This document shows, one piece after another, positions 35,022 to 45,275 of a stretch of DNA of 64,000 bases (the stretch's first letter is position 1; each line of letters begins with the position of its first letter). The DNA is from Embiotoca jacksoni (lineage: Eukaryota; Chordata; Actinopteri; Embiotocidae). The notes under the pieces were generated by a model. It saw only the letters and a program-made list of their open reading frames with translations. It ran no database searches and was not told where the DNA came from. Location of the stretch: the NCBI GenBank assembly GCA_022577435.1, contig JAKOON010000028.1, positions 1,116,001 to 1,180,000 on the forward strand, written 5' to 3'. Both the position numbers and the translations under genes were made by a program.

Positions 35022-36340
35022 TTAATCTGAGAACACAAACACAAAGAAACAGTTACTGACCTGCAGCAGCCTGCTAATCACAGAGCAGGACAGGACATCC
35101 TCACAGACAGCTGGCCAATCACATGCAAGGAGGCGGGGTTTCAATAACGAATATGATGTTTGCTGGTAAGTCTTTCATTTCCTTCAGATCCTCCTCTGAA
35201 GATGCACTGGGATGACAACTGGACAATGGATCAAGGCCCACAGCTGGATTAGGACCCACAGCTGGACCAGGTCCACAGCTGGACCACAACTGGAACCCCA
35301 AGTGGAACCCCAACTGGAACCCCACCTAACAGCCATTAAGCTGCAATTGATTACTTTTTGTATAAATTGTTGGTCTGTGAATCGAAATAAAGTTTTGCTG
35401 GGCTGAAGATGATGTCGTTGATCAAATCATTCGACTCGTTTTATAAAACAAATATGTAGTTTACAATGACATTTTTAAAATGATGCTGAAATGTGCAGAT
35501 TATTTGGTTTTCTCAGGACTTTTGCGGAAAACTGAAACGATCATCAGAACTGCAGATTGTTCATCTGTCAATTAACTAATCGATTAACCGATTTATCATT
35601 TCAACTCTATTTCAGTTCACTGTGAAGTGTGATTAAAAAAAACAAAACATTAATTCTTCATGTTTGTGAATCTCCAAACTACAAATATTTGATATTGGTG
35701 CAAAAATTATCATTAGTTATCATTATTAATCAATGATCAGAACAAGTGACTAGTTTTCTGTCCTTCAACTAAACTTTCAATAACCAATCCGTTTGTGATA
35801 AAAAAAAAAAAAACCGTGAATGTTTAACTATCAAATGTTTGAATTTAATAACTTTACAGATAATTTAATTCACATCACTAAACAGGAAACGGGGCCCTTC
35901 CTCAAACTTTCACAATAAGAGCTCCTCTCCGGTAAACGACATGTAAACTGAGTGAAGCGGTTTTACTTCATCCAGCTGTTAGCCTGTTAGCTTACCCACG
36001 TCTACAACACCTCTACCGCTAAACTTGCCACTAAACTCACCGAGTACCGCTGTGCTGTCCCGGTTCCGTCCCTGTCTTCCCCGGTTCGGCCCGCCGGTTC
36101 GGGTGTTGTAAAGTTTTAGTTCGTGTCCAAGTTTGAAAGAAGTTTTGATCCGTAAGTAACAACACAGCTACTGCTCTTTTTCTTTTCTTCTTCGTCTTCT
36201 TCTACTGGAGCTGCTTCTGTTCTTCTTCTTCGGTTTAAAATACGCTGATAAAGCGCCACTTCGTTTGACTTCCGCCACCTGCCGGACGGAGGGTGTAATG
36301 TTACATTACTGAAGATATCAAAATAATTTTGATTTTTTAT
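35022..36340. other. 5' flank and probable promoter of the c5orf63-like gene
   Basis: A short CAGCTGGA(C/T)C-type tandem (35212-35310) and AT-rich sequence (35450-35890) lead to a moderately CpG-rich segment at 35930-36290. That segment lies on the far side of the gene and is the best candidate for its 5' UTR exon and promoter. A CTCF-like core lies at 36271-36290. Confidence 0.45.
36271..36290 (-). promoter_or_regulatory. CTCF-like motif
   Basis: On the minus strand TCCGGCAGGTGGCGGA resembles the CTCF core, at the boundary between the traf3 3' side and the c5orf63-like promoter. Confidence 0.3.
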
Positions 36341-36344
36341 TTTA

Positions 36345-36636
36345 TTTTTTACACTTTATTAATCCCCGAGGGGAAATTTCTTCACTACAGCAGGGGGGCT
36401 CTCAGGGGGGAGATGCTGCAGCAGGCTGCCACTAGCGCGGCGCCAGGTAACCTGACCTGAGGTGCATGTTTTTGGATGATGGGAGGAAGCCGGAGAACCC
36501 AGAGAGAACCCACGCAAGCACAGGGAGAACATGCAAACTCCACACAGAAAGGCCCAGGACCGGATTCGAACCCGGAACCTTTTTTTTTTTTGCTGTGAGG
36601 TGACAGTGCTAACCACTGCACCACCGTGCCGCCCTA
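36345..36636 (-). mobile_element. tRNA-derived SINE-type repeat
   Basis: Read on the minus strand: GGGCGGCACGGTGGTGCAGT with a box-A-like TGGTGCAGTGG, then box B GGGTTCGAATCC, together an RNA polymerase III promoter. Next comes a body with GGAGTTTGCATGTTCTCCCT and CTTCCTCCCATCATCC, common in fish genomes, ending TTTCCCCTCGGGGATTAATA. An A-run interrupts the head (36580-36590 as T-run). The 3' end resembles that of the LINE remnant at 52660-53380. Confidence 0.75.
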
Positions 36637-36853
36637 AATTAAATTACTTATAAAAATTTTAACAGGGCAATCTGTATCTATAAGCCTGTTCAAATGTCCG
36701 TCCATCCAGATTTTTCATATATTTAGAATTTTGACTGACTTTGAAGTGCTGGAGGCCATTTAAACTTCATGGAAGAATTCTGTGACACGAGGTGTTAAAA
36801 CCCCTGAAAATAAATACAAATTAGCATTCCTTTGTTTCATTCAGTTTGTTTTT

Positions 36854-36859
36854 TTTATT
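36854..36859 (-). promoter_or_regulatory. candidate poly(A) signal of traf3
   Basis: AATAAA on the minus strand, about 900 bp beyond the traf3 stop codon. Confidence 0.4.
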
Positions 36860-37486
36860 TCACACTTCAACAAACACTCAAACTGTGCAAATGAATTGAA
36901 CGAGTCGGATGAATTCTGTCGAAGCTGAAAAACTCACTGAGGCCACAGAGGAGCTCCAGCTGGGAGCGCCGAGACTCTGCTGGGACTCTCCTGTCAGAGT
37001 CGGTCCTGGTCCCTTCTGGATTGTGTCTCTTCGAATTCAATTTAATTTAATTACTTTGGGTTCATTCAGGCTTTCAGGTTGACAGGAATCAGTTAGTGGG
37101 ACAGAAGATAGTTTTCCTGATATAAAAACATTAAAAACATAATCAATAATCCTCCTGATCAACGTTTATTTCAAGTGTCACTTTATTTAACTGATTTCTA
37201 CTTTGCTCTGAGCCTTGTTTTAACAGTAAAAGGTTTTTAATGGTCTGTAATGTTTAAACTGGGTCTGACTGGTCAGTCAGGGTCTACACTGGTTTTCTGA
37301 GCTTCTCTGTGGCTGTGGTGGATTTCCCAGCATGCCTCGGTAAACGGGTAATAAACAGGAAGTAAAGCTAGATGCACAGCATCAGTAATGAGCAGCAACA
37401 ACGTCCTCACTATGGCGGCCATGTTGGCTCCGAGTGACGTCACCATGGTGACGTCATGGCAACACTGATCCATTCTCACTCACACT

Positions 37487-37490
<4 letters not shown>

Positions 37491-37539
<49 letters not shown>
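37491..37539. repeat. (CA)n microsatellite
   Basis: About 25 CA units. Confidence 0.96.
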
Positions 37540-37541
<2 letters not shown>

Positions 37542-37762
37542 CTGTAGTCCACAAGCCAATCAGAAGAGGGCGCACCCTCCCGTCTCTGTAAAGTTCACTC
37601 TGATTGGCCGCTTCCTGTCTGCCTCTTCTTCTTCTGTTATGCTGCCGTCGCCGGACGAGCCTCCATCATCACTGATCCTTCCCATCATGTTCTGCTCTGC
37701 CGGGAGTGAACTGGTGAGCTCATCTGAGACCAGCGAGGTCAAAGGTCAGCGGGATCTTGACT

Positions 37763-37798
37763 TCACGGGTCCGGTAGGTCAGATGTATCCACGGTAAC
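37763..37798 (-). CDS. traf3: traf3 terminal 36-base coding exon
   Basis: After the acceptor GATTGGCAG the exon reads V-T-V-D-T-S-D-L-P-D-P-stop, the TRAF3 C terminus. It joins in phase 0 to the AAG|gtgggt donor at 37891. It is too short for simple frame scans. Reading through the donor instead would give a different tail (GGMSVSCTESSRQYVMID). Confidence 0.93.
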   Translation of the reverse strand, partial: VTVDTSDLPDP

Positions 37799-40700
37799 CT
37801 GCCAATCAAACCAATCAACACAGGTTAAGGTTAATCGATCATTACGTACTGCCTCGAGCTCTCAGTGCAGGAGACGCTCATCCCACCCACCTTGATGAAG
37901 ATGGTGTCATCCTTGATGTAGCTGCCCGTCTCCAGGACGCTCTGAGACACGAACAGAGGACAGCCAGAAGCGATGTTCATCTCCGCCACAGGACGTCTGA
38001 AGCTGCTGCTGTTCGGATCTGGTTTGAAGGCGTCACCCAGGTGTTTCCTGGAGGGACTCTGGTCCATCAGCATTAGAGTCACCTGACAACACGGACACAC
38101 GGACAGACAGGAAACGATTGGTTCAGACATCTAAAAGATCCGTGTTTCTATAGAGATAACTCCATGCAGCTTTAAAGACACGGTTAAAGTCATGGACCAC
38201 ACAGTAAGTACCTTCTGTTTGAAAGGCCAGGGCAGCAGAGCGTCGTACTCGCCCCTCATCACCACAAAGAACAACGACAGGTGCGTCCCCTTCCCCATGC
38301 CGTCTCCGTTCAGGTAAACCCGAGCGCACATCTTGTACCCGAAGTATCCGGTGTAAAACGGCTGCGAGTACAGCGACAGCGTCTTTGCCGCCACGGCGTC
38401 CTGTTTCCGTCTCTTGTACTCGCGGATCTTCCAGATGAGAGTCCCGTTGTAGCTTGCCGTCTCCAGCACCTGGAACCGCAGATCCATGTCCGCCAATCGG
38501 ATCTCGTGTACACTCAGCATTTCGTCGTGGCGATTCAGCTGCGTCTCTAGGGATGCTGCGGAGAGGTGAATTTTCAACAGTGAATTACTAATTATTGATT
38601 AACTGTTACTTTAGATCTCTTAGACCTTTGCAACTAGTCCTTAAACACAGCAACTAGTCCCCAGACCTCTGTAACTACTAACAGACCCCAGTGTGTGTGC
38701 TGACCCAGAGTGTGTGTTGTGGATCCGGTTCCACTGCGTCCCCCTTGTTCCAGAGCGCTGAGCCTTGTGCGGACGGTCTCCAGCGTTCCTCGTACGTTCT
38801 CCACCTCGTCTCGGAGCTGACGGAGCTGACGGAGCTCCAGCTCCACCTCCAGAAGCTTCTCTGAGTGGGAGCTCATTAGTTTCTGTGGGGAGAGGGAGGT
38901 TCAGGAGTCGAAGAAAAACAACATGGGAAACATAAGGAGCTCTGTCAGTGCAGCAGAAGGAAGCCGTGATGCAGCAGTTGTACCTGCATGGTGGCCAGTT
39001 TCTGTTCCACCTGCCGGTTCTTCTCCCTCAGCTCGTCGTTCTGGTTCTCCAGCTCCGACAGTCGGCTGCTGAGAGCGGGAAGCACTTTGTACCTCTCCAT
39101 CAGCTCACCTTTCACGTCCTCCACCTGGAGGCACACACAGAGAGCGCTCAGGTGAACTCACGCTGGACCTGCAGCCAACGGTAACCGTACCGCTTTAATA
39201 TGTTGCTATGGTTACCTTGTTCTCTAACGAGCAGTTCCTGCTGGCCATCATTCTCAAGTGTTCAGAGGCGAAGGTCGACTCGTGCTGCCTCAGGTCCTGA
39301 TTCAAACCCTGAAATACGGTACAAGACAGGTAGTACACACAGTGCAGGTAGTACACAGTGTGAAGTAAATACAGTAGTAAACAGTATAAGGAGGAGGATG
39401 AGGAAGATGAGTTACCTTGAACGTGCAGCCATAGCGGTGGAACTGACAGCTGACCTGAGCTTTGGGACAGTCGTGCTGGTGGCTGGACAGCTGAAACAAT
39501 ATCAATTAATCAGTCATTGTCATTAACAATGATGGTGTGTGCAGCAGACAGGAGGGGCAGAACAGGGTCAGTACCTCACTCCGGGGCAGGGAGGACGGGG
39601 AACAGTGGTTGGGACACGTCACTGGGAACGCAGGGCACACCGTCTCTTTGTGTTTCTGAGGACACATTCAAAAAAACTTTATTTATACGGTTCCTGTCAC
39701 AAACAAACACAAACCAGAAGCAATCAGAGGTAGACATAAACAAGACCCCTAAAATTCGAGAAGATCTGTCCATCACCATGACAACGCTGTGGCAGTCAAC
39801 TTAGTCTTAGCAAATAGCCTCTGAAATTAGACCCATATCTCTGTAACTAGTTACCAGACCACTGTAACTAGTCCTAAAACCACTGTAACTCATCATCAGA
39901 CATTTTAACTAGTCCTAAAACCATTGTAACTAGTCCTCAGATACTGTAACTAGTCCTTAAACCACTGCAACTAGTCCTTAGACCACTGCAACTAGTCCTC
40001 AGACCTCTGTCACTAGTCCTGAGATACTGTAACTAGTCCTCAGACCTCTGTAATCCCTTTTGAAGCTGTTCTACCTGTCCATCAGCCAGTGGTGATGTCA
40101 CAGGTTACCTGCAGGTCAGTCAGAGGCATCTTGGTCGTGCAGAAGTCGCAGGTCGTCTCTCTGTGTTTACACTTCCAGCTCAGGTGGTCGGGAATCTCCT
40201 TCCTCATCATCCGTTCTTTGCACTTCCCCAGCGGACAGGGAACCTCATAAAACGGGCACACGTTCAGGTGGTCCTGCAGACACACAGGTGAGACAGACGG
40301 TACCGAACTGCCGATCTGAACCTGTTGCCAGGGTTACAGTGTATGAAGATGGTGCTGGTGCTCACAGGTATCTGCTGAAGACTCATCTGCTCCTGACAGC
40401 CGTTCGCTTCGCTGCGACAGTAAACTTTCAGTGCCATGATCTCCCGATGGCAGCAAACATCTCTGAAGATCTGAAACAGAATCCACAACCAATCAATGAT
40501 GTATCAATAATGACACCATGACTTCTGGTGTGATGTCACTTCTTGCCCACCTTGTCTTTGAACAGAGGCTCCATGTCAGCCGGACACATTGGGTTCTGAT
40601 GACTGCAGGAGGAGAGACGCTGTAAAGTTACTGATTCAAAACAGCAACAATCTGTTTGTGTCTACCCGTCTACCCGTCTGAGACTCACCTGAGGATGTCG

Positions 40701-41100
40701 CTAATGCAGCTCTGACAGAAGCGGTGTCCACACTCGGTCTGACGGGGCTGACACAGGACCAGCCTGCAGGCCTCACAGCAGTATTTCGCTTCTGGAATTT
40801 CTACAAAGTGGTCTCTGAATCCTCCACGAAGAGGCGGGAAACCTGCAGGGACACCTGAACAGGTAGGGCACACCTGCCGTCAGTCGTGAATGTTGAATAC
40901 AACCTTCAGTCTGAAACACTCTGATGTTTGAGGAGTTTACCTTGCTGGGTGGCGGGCTCACTCGGAGGCCACGTGTTGGCTGGGCGGTGAGAAGGTGGAG
41001 TGATGGGAGGGGCTGCTGAGAGGGGCGGAACAAGGGAGGGCGCCACCTGCTGGAGGGGAATCTGCACCTCCCTCCCGTCAGAACTCCTCCCCGCTGACAT
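37763..41100 (-). CDS. traf3: traf3, TNF receptor-associated factor 3 (exons joined)
   Basis: Thirteen coding exons with consistent phases: 40941-41100, 40689-40854, 40551-40602, 40366-40470, 40109-40273, 39575-39655, 39416-39490, 39216-39308, 38984-39124, 38705-38882, 38212-38555, 37891-38082, 37763-37798; 1788 bases, 595 residues. In order: a Pro-rich N terminus; RING (C80, C83, C95, H97, C100, C103, then CPAD); TRAF-type zinc fingers (about 127-290, e.g. CPFYEVPCPLGKC); coiled coil (about 300-420); and a C-terminal TRAF/MATH domain (about 425-585) with LIWKIREYKRRKQDAV and YLNGDGMGKGTHLSLFFV. The tail VDTSDLPDP separates it from TRAF5. TRAF3 is a cytoplasmic E3-type adaptor that restrains non-canonical NF-kB (NIK turnover) and supports type I interferon induction. 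The start ATG at 41098 lies 3 bases inside its exon, so at least one upstream non-coding exon is expected. Confidence 0.96.
38625..38690. repeat. short CAACTAGTCC repeat in a traf3 intron
   Basis: Three units of the CTAGTCC(T/C)(C/T)A monomer that is expanded at 39830-40060 and 41195-41335. Confidence 0.8.
39830..40060. repeat. minisatellite, ~19-21 bp unit GTAACTAGTCCTCAGACCAC
   Basis: About eleven imperfect units in the traf3 intron between exons 40109-40273 and 39575-39655. Confidence 0.92.
41039..41056 (-). promoter_or_regulatory. CTCF-like motif inside traf3 first coding exon
   Basis: On the minus strand CCCTCCAGCAGGTGGCGCC matches the CTCF core closely; it encodes part of the Pro/Ala-rich N terminus (LQQVAPSL). 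Confidence 0.4.
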
Positions 41101-41194
41101 GACCTGAGGAGGGTTAAAGAGATAAACGCTCACTGAATGTGCCTTTAAATGTTCAAACCAAAACGTCAGCACACACTCAGTTGAGTCAACGAGC

Positions 41195-41335
41195 AACTAG
41201 TCATCTTACCTCTGCAACTAGTCTCCAAATCTCTGCAACTAGTCCTCAAATCTCTGCAACTAGTCCTCAAATCACTGCAACTAGTCCTCAAATCCCTGCA
41301 ACTAGTCCCCAAAACTCTGCAACTAATCCCTTAAT
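41195..41335. repeat. minisatellite, 19-bp unit CTGCAACTAGTCCTCAAAT
   Basis: Seven units just upstream (gene sense) of the first coding exon of traf3. Confidence 0.93.
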
Positions 41336-41339
41336 CTCC

Positions 41340-41904
41340 CTGTTAAACTGTAATTGAATAATATTTCTGTTGAAAAGTAAAGTGAAACATTTAAAATTTA
41401 AAAACAAATGAGTCAAAACATGAACTGAACAGTCAAAGTGTTGAAAGCAGTGGAAGCTCCCGACATGTCAGCTCTCAGTTTCTATAACTGAGAAATCAAA
41501 ACCTTCATTTCTTAAACATCACCAGGCAAACACAAAAGATCCGAACACACTCGACATCCGAAGCTTCACTGAAGTCAGACGAGCTGAAAGGAGCTGAAAT
41601 GTTGACGTTCAGACGTCTCATAAATACAGAAAAACGAAAAAAAAAAAAAAAAGAAAAATGAAAGATTTTTAAATGATTGAAGTCCTTCAGAAAACAGTCA
41701 GAACATTTTAAAGATTAAATGATGTTTGTTCAAATAAAACTGAAGTGAAAACGTATAACCTCAAACACGCAAACAGATGTGACCTTTGACCTCTACGCTG
41801 AGACGCACACACAAACAGAAACACATCACTTCCTATCAGGGCTCAGCTGTGGGGACGCTCGGGGCTTTTCCATCATTAACACACACGGACGGATGGACGG
41901 ATGG

Positions 41905-41986
<82 letters not shown>

Positions 41987-43590
41987 TTGTCCTTCTATCT
42001 CTGTGAGGACCCTCGGTCTGTCTCACACTGGTCCTCATAAAAGACAGATGTCCAGGTCTGCCTGTCAGGTGTGACATCATCAAACTGGAAAAACTTCAAA
42101 ATAAAAGACCTGAATGATTCATCGGAATGATGACGATTCTGGAGATACTTCTAACATTTCTAACACGGTATTAAAAGCCCGAGTTTTAGAGGAGAAACGT
42201 CCTCAAGAACCTCAAACGAGTCCAGCTGCCTTCGAATAACGCTCAGATCGACTGAAAACTCTCATCGTCCCTCCGACAGATCTGATACACCTGTCCGGTC
42301 TCAATAAAACCACCAACATCGTTCAGCTTTAAACAAACTGAGTGAATTAAAAGTTAAACGACACCTCAGTGACATCATCACATACAAACACACGCAGAAA
42401 CACACACTGTCCACAGAGTAATTTTGTTGCTAATGTGTATTTTAATCTTATTTTTCCTTTCATTACTAATCTTTTTGTGTTGTTTAAATTATGTTACTGC
42501 TCTCGCTGCTGCAGTAACGGAGGAACTCGGTGTTGACAGTCTGACCCTGGGGGGCCAATTCACAGTGACACAACCCCGCCAACGTCAAAGAAAACACACC
42601 AAGTGACTCCTGACCTGACACCCGTCTTGAAACCCGAATGTCACTCAGAACACCTCGCCTGGCTCGTCGCTTCATCGCCATAGACTTTCTGAAGCATTTC
42701 AAGGGTCTCTGTTGACCATTTACAGAGCTTCAAACAAAAATCTGATGTTTTCTCTGATCCAGTTTCAAGTATGTGGTGACATCACAAATGTTCACCAGCT
42801 CCAACTGCAGCAGCTCCAACAGAAACATGCTGCTGATGCTGCACTATCAATAATCTGATGATGTCATATGTATTCAGATCAGATCAGTCAGACCAGACAG
42901 GACTTTTACTTTCAGACTTTAACTCCGTTCTGCTGGTGATACTTCACGCAACACTTTGGAGTATTTTTTTTACTTTTCAATGTTTTCTGAAACTGCTGAT
43001 CATTAAATCAAACTGACTCCATGTTGTGAAACTTAAACTGACAGATTTCTACCTGATTTCCACAGACGGAAAAAACAATAGTCTGATCTAAATAAGTGAA
43101 ACTCTTCTTCAGTTCTAACCAGCATTAAACTGAGCAGAACTTTGTTGTAATTTACAGGAAACCGCAGCTGAATTTTTTTTTTAGGAAATTCCGAGTAAAA
43201 TACAAAGGCGTGCAAAATAACATGTTTCTGTTCGGACTTTTTATACCTGAAGTACTTTTTACTGACAGTACTTCTATACTTATACTGCAGTAACATTTAA
43301 AATTCAATGAGTCACAGTATTGTACTTTTACTGCAGTAAATGATGAGTTTCAACTGTAGTATTTCTTATCTTTAGGCTGACACGCATAATAATAATAATA
43401 ATAAGAAGAAGAAGAATTAATTAATCGTATTAATACTCAATAAGAAAGAGGATATTACTATTATTTAAAGATTAAATCGATTTTTTTTTTTCCGTTTCCA
43501 CTCTGAGTTTGATTCTTCAGGTCTGACTGTATTTTTTTTTTTTTTTATTCTGTTTCTGTTTCACACATCGTCCCTGTCGCATCATTAATC
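41340..43590. other. traf3 upstream intron/flank
   Basis: Long (CA)n at 41908-41983, otherwise AT-rich unique sequence with A/T runs (41637-41653, 43484-43491, 43532-43546). No coding exon recognised; it is probably the first intron of traf3. Confidence 0.5.
41908..41983. repeat. (CA)n microsatellite
   Basis: About 37 CA units, preceded by a short GGACGGATGGAC repeat. Confidence 0.97.
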
Positions 43591-44108
43591 ACACTATTGA
43601 TATTTTTGTCGGTTTGAATCGGGGAGCGGATGTAAACACACCGACAGCTAACGTTAACGGACCGTTAGCTTCGTTAGCGTCGTTGTTTTTCTGTGTTGTT
43701 TGTTTCAATAAAGATTTTTTGATTTTAAACACACACACACGCGCGAACACACACACACACACCGCTAGCTGTAGCATCTTCTGTGTGTCCCTCCATTAGC
43801 AGAAAGCCAACATGTCCCTCTTCTGTGTTTCCATTGTGTCTCTACTCTGTCGGGACTCACATGAATCTCGTCCGCAGGCCACAGCTCGGCAGCTCGGCGG
43901 CTCCTCGGCTCGGCGGACTCTCTCCGGGATTCAAACCGTCGACCTGCCGCTGCCGCTGCCTCGGAGCCTCCGGGCCTCAGGTGGACTCCTCATGGTTCGG
44001 ATTCCGGTGCAGGTTTCTCCAGGTTCCGTCGGTTCTGTCAGTCCGTGAGGGAGAAGTCACAGGGATCCAGTAAAGAGATCCAACGGGGAGGACTGGGCTG
44101 ATCACACT

Positions 44109-44118
44109 GGAAACCCCC
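44109..44118 (-). promoter_or_regulatory. NF-kB-type site
   Basis: GGGGGTTTCC on the minus strand fits GGGRNYYYCC. Confidence 0.35.
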
Positions 44119-44135
44119 TCCGCTGCTTCCGCCCA

Positions 44136-44145
44136 GGAAATCCCC
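44136..44145 (-). promoter_or_regulatory. NF-kB-type site
   Basis: GGGGATTTCC on the minus strand is a full consensus kB site, 27 bp from the site at 44109-44118. Confidence 0.4.
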
Positions 44146-44164
44146 CAGCTGTCCGGAGAGAACC

Positions 44165-44183
44165 GCACCACTAGGGGGCGCTG
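44165..44183 (+). promoter_or_regulatory. CTCF-like motif
   Basis: GCACCACTAGGGGGCGCTG is close to the full CTCF consensus. It sits between the traf3 promoter candidate and the 3' end of rcor1. A weaker TTGGGGGGCGCAG follows at 44251-44263. Confidence 0.5.
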
Positions 44184-44820
44184 TTTAACCTGAGGCTGCA
44201 GGGACAGAACCCGGTTTTACGAAAGACTTCAGGGACAAAACGGCAACACTTGGGGGGCGCAGTTTTATCCACAATAAACAAAAATTTAAATTGACAGAAA
44301 ATTGGAAATTGTAGGAAGTATTTCAAGTATAAAACTACTCCATTAAAAGTGAAACGAATTCAAATCTGAAAACTATTGTTATTAATTATTCTGAGTAAAA
44401 TGTGAGAATTAAAAGTAAAATGTCTTTTGTGATTAATAAAGTATTACATCAGACCTGAATGTGACCTTTCAATCAGGAGACACAAGTGAGATAAAGACTT
44501 TAAGATTGAATAATTTAAGTTGCATGGTGAGAATAACAGAGGAAAAGCTAGAAGAAATATGTGACATAATCATTTTAATGTGGCAGTGATGTAATGAGCA
44601 GGATCGGCCTCTCATGGAGTCTGATGGTGGTGGTGGAGCAGACCTTCATAATATTGATTATTATTAATAAAATCACCTGAAAAATGCACAGAATTCAGGG
44701 TTTCAAACTTCTGTCTATTATTTGATAAATATATAGGACTTCTGTAACCATGGAAACCAGATGGTTGAACCACCTGAAGCTGAAGAAACAGAAATGACAC
44801 ATTTCATCAGTGAACTTTGG

Positions 44821-44826
44821 TTTATT
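44821..44826 (-). promoter_or_regulatory. candidate rcor1 poly(A) signal
   Basis: AATAAA on the minus strand, 450 bp after the rcor1 stop codon. An A-run at 45030-45058 (+ strand) lies inside the 3' UTR. Confidence 0.45.
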
Positions 44827-45029
44827 GTGTTTCGTCTAAAAGGTCCTAAAATCCAAGAAACAGGATGATGTCATCAGTTAAGGACACACCCCCTACCTGA
44901 GCAGCATCATCCATGGCTGCTTCAGTTCAACACCACCACCACCCTCCCCTGTCCAAACACAACTAGACAGGAAGTAAAACAAAAATAAATCCAAAACAAA
45001 TAAAGATTAAAAGCTGAAAATAAGTTGAC

Positions 45030-45030
45030 C

Positions 45031-45058
<28 letters not shown>
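45030..45058. repeat. poly(A)/poly(T) tract in rcor1 3' UTR
   Basis: Run of about 29 A on the + strand, giving U-rich sequence in the sense transcript. Confidence 0.9.
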
Positions 45059-45062
<4 letters not shown>

Positions 45063-45275
45063 TCCTCCCCCTTTGTTTGACAGGTCAGGTCTGACTCCTG
45101 ATTGGTCCGTACAAAGCAGCGATGACACAAAAACTGATACCTGATCAATAAAATTGATAAACCGATAAAATAAAAATAAAAACAAATATAATAATAAACA
45201 AATGACATCAACCCAGAGGGGCGGAGTCTGATGTGAGTGAAAGGGCCACATTTCAGGGGGTGGAGTCTGAGGGCC

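Larger units (their letters stand above)
36640..37762. other. traf3 3' UTR and flank
   Basis: Largely unique sequence downstream of the traf3 stop, with (CA)n at 37491-37539. A 60-codon minus-strand frame at 37560-37742 is not spliced to anything and overlaps the 3' UTR; I do not call it. Confidence 0.5.
43600..44200 (-). promoter_or_regulatory. CpG-containing candidate traf3 promoter / first exon
   Basis: The only GC/CpG-enriched non-repetitive segment between the traf3 first coding exon and the end of rcor1, with repeated GTTAGC and GGCTCGGCGG phrases. It lies on the upstream side of traf3, so it is the likely promoter. Open frames on both strands look incidental. Confidence 0.45.

Noticed and set aside
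36359..36624. Two minus-strand frames of about 80 codons
   Set aside because: They lie wholly inside the SINE-type repeat.
36500..36636. A tRNA gene
   Set aside because: Box A and box B are present, but the head is interrupted by an A-run and continues into a SINE body, with no cloverleaf 3' end.
43783..44171. Overlapping frames near the traf3 promoter candidate
   Set aside because: GC-rich first-exon/promoter sequence; no family match and both strands are open.
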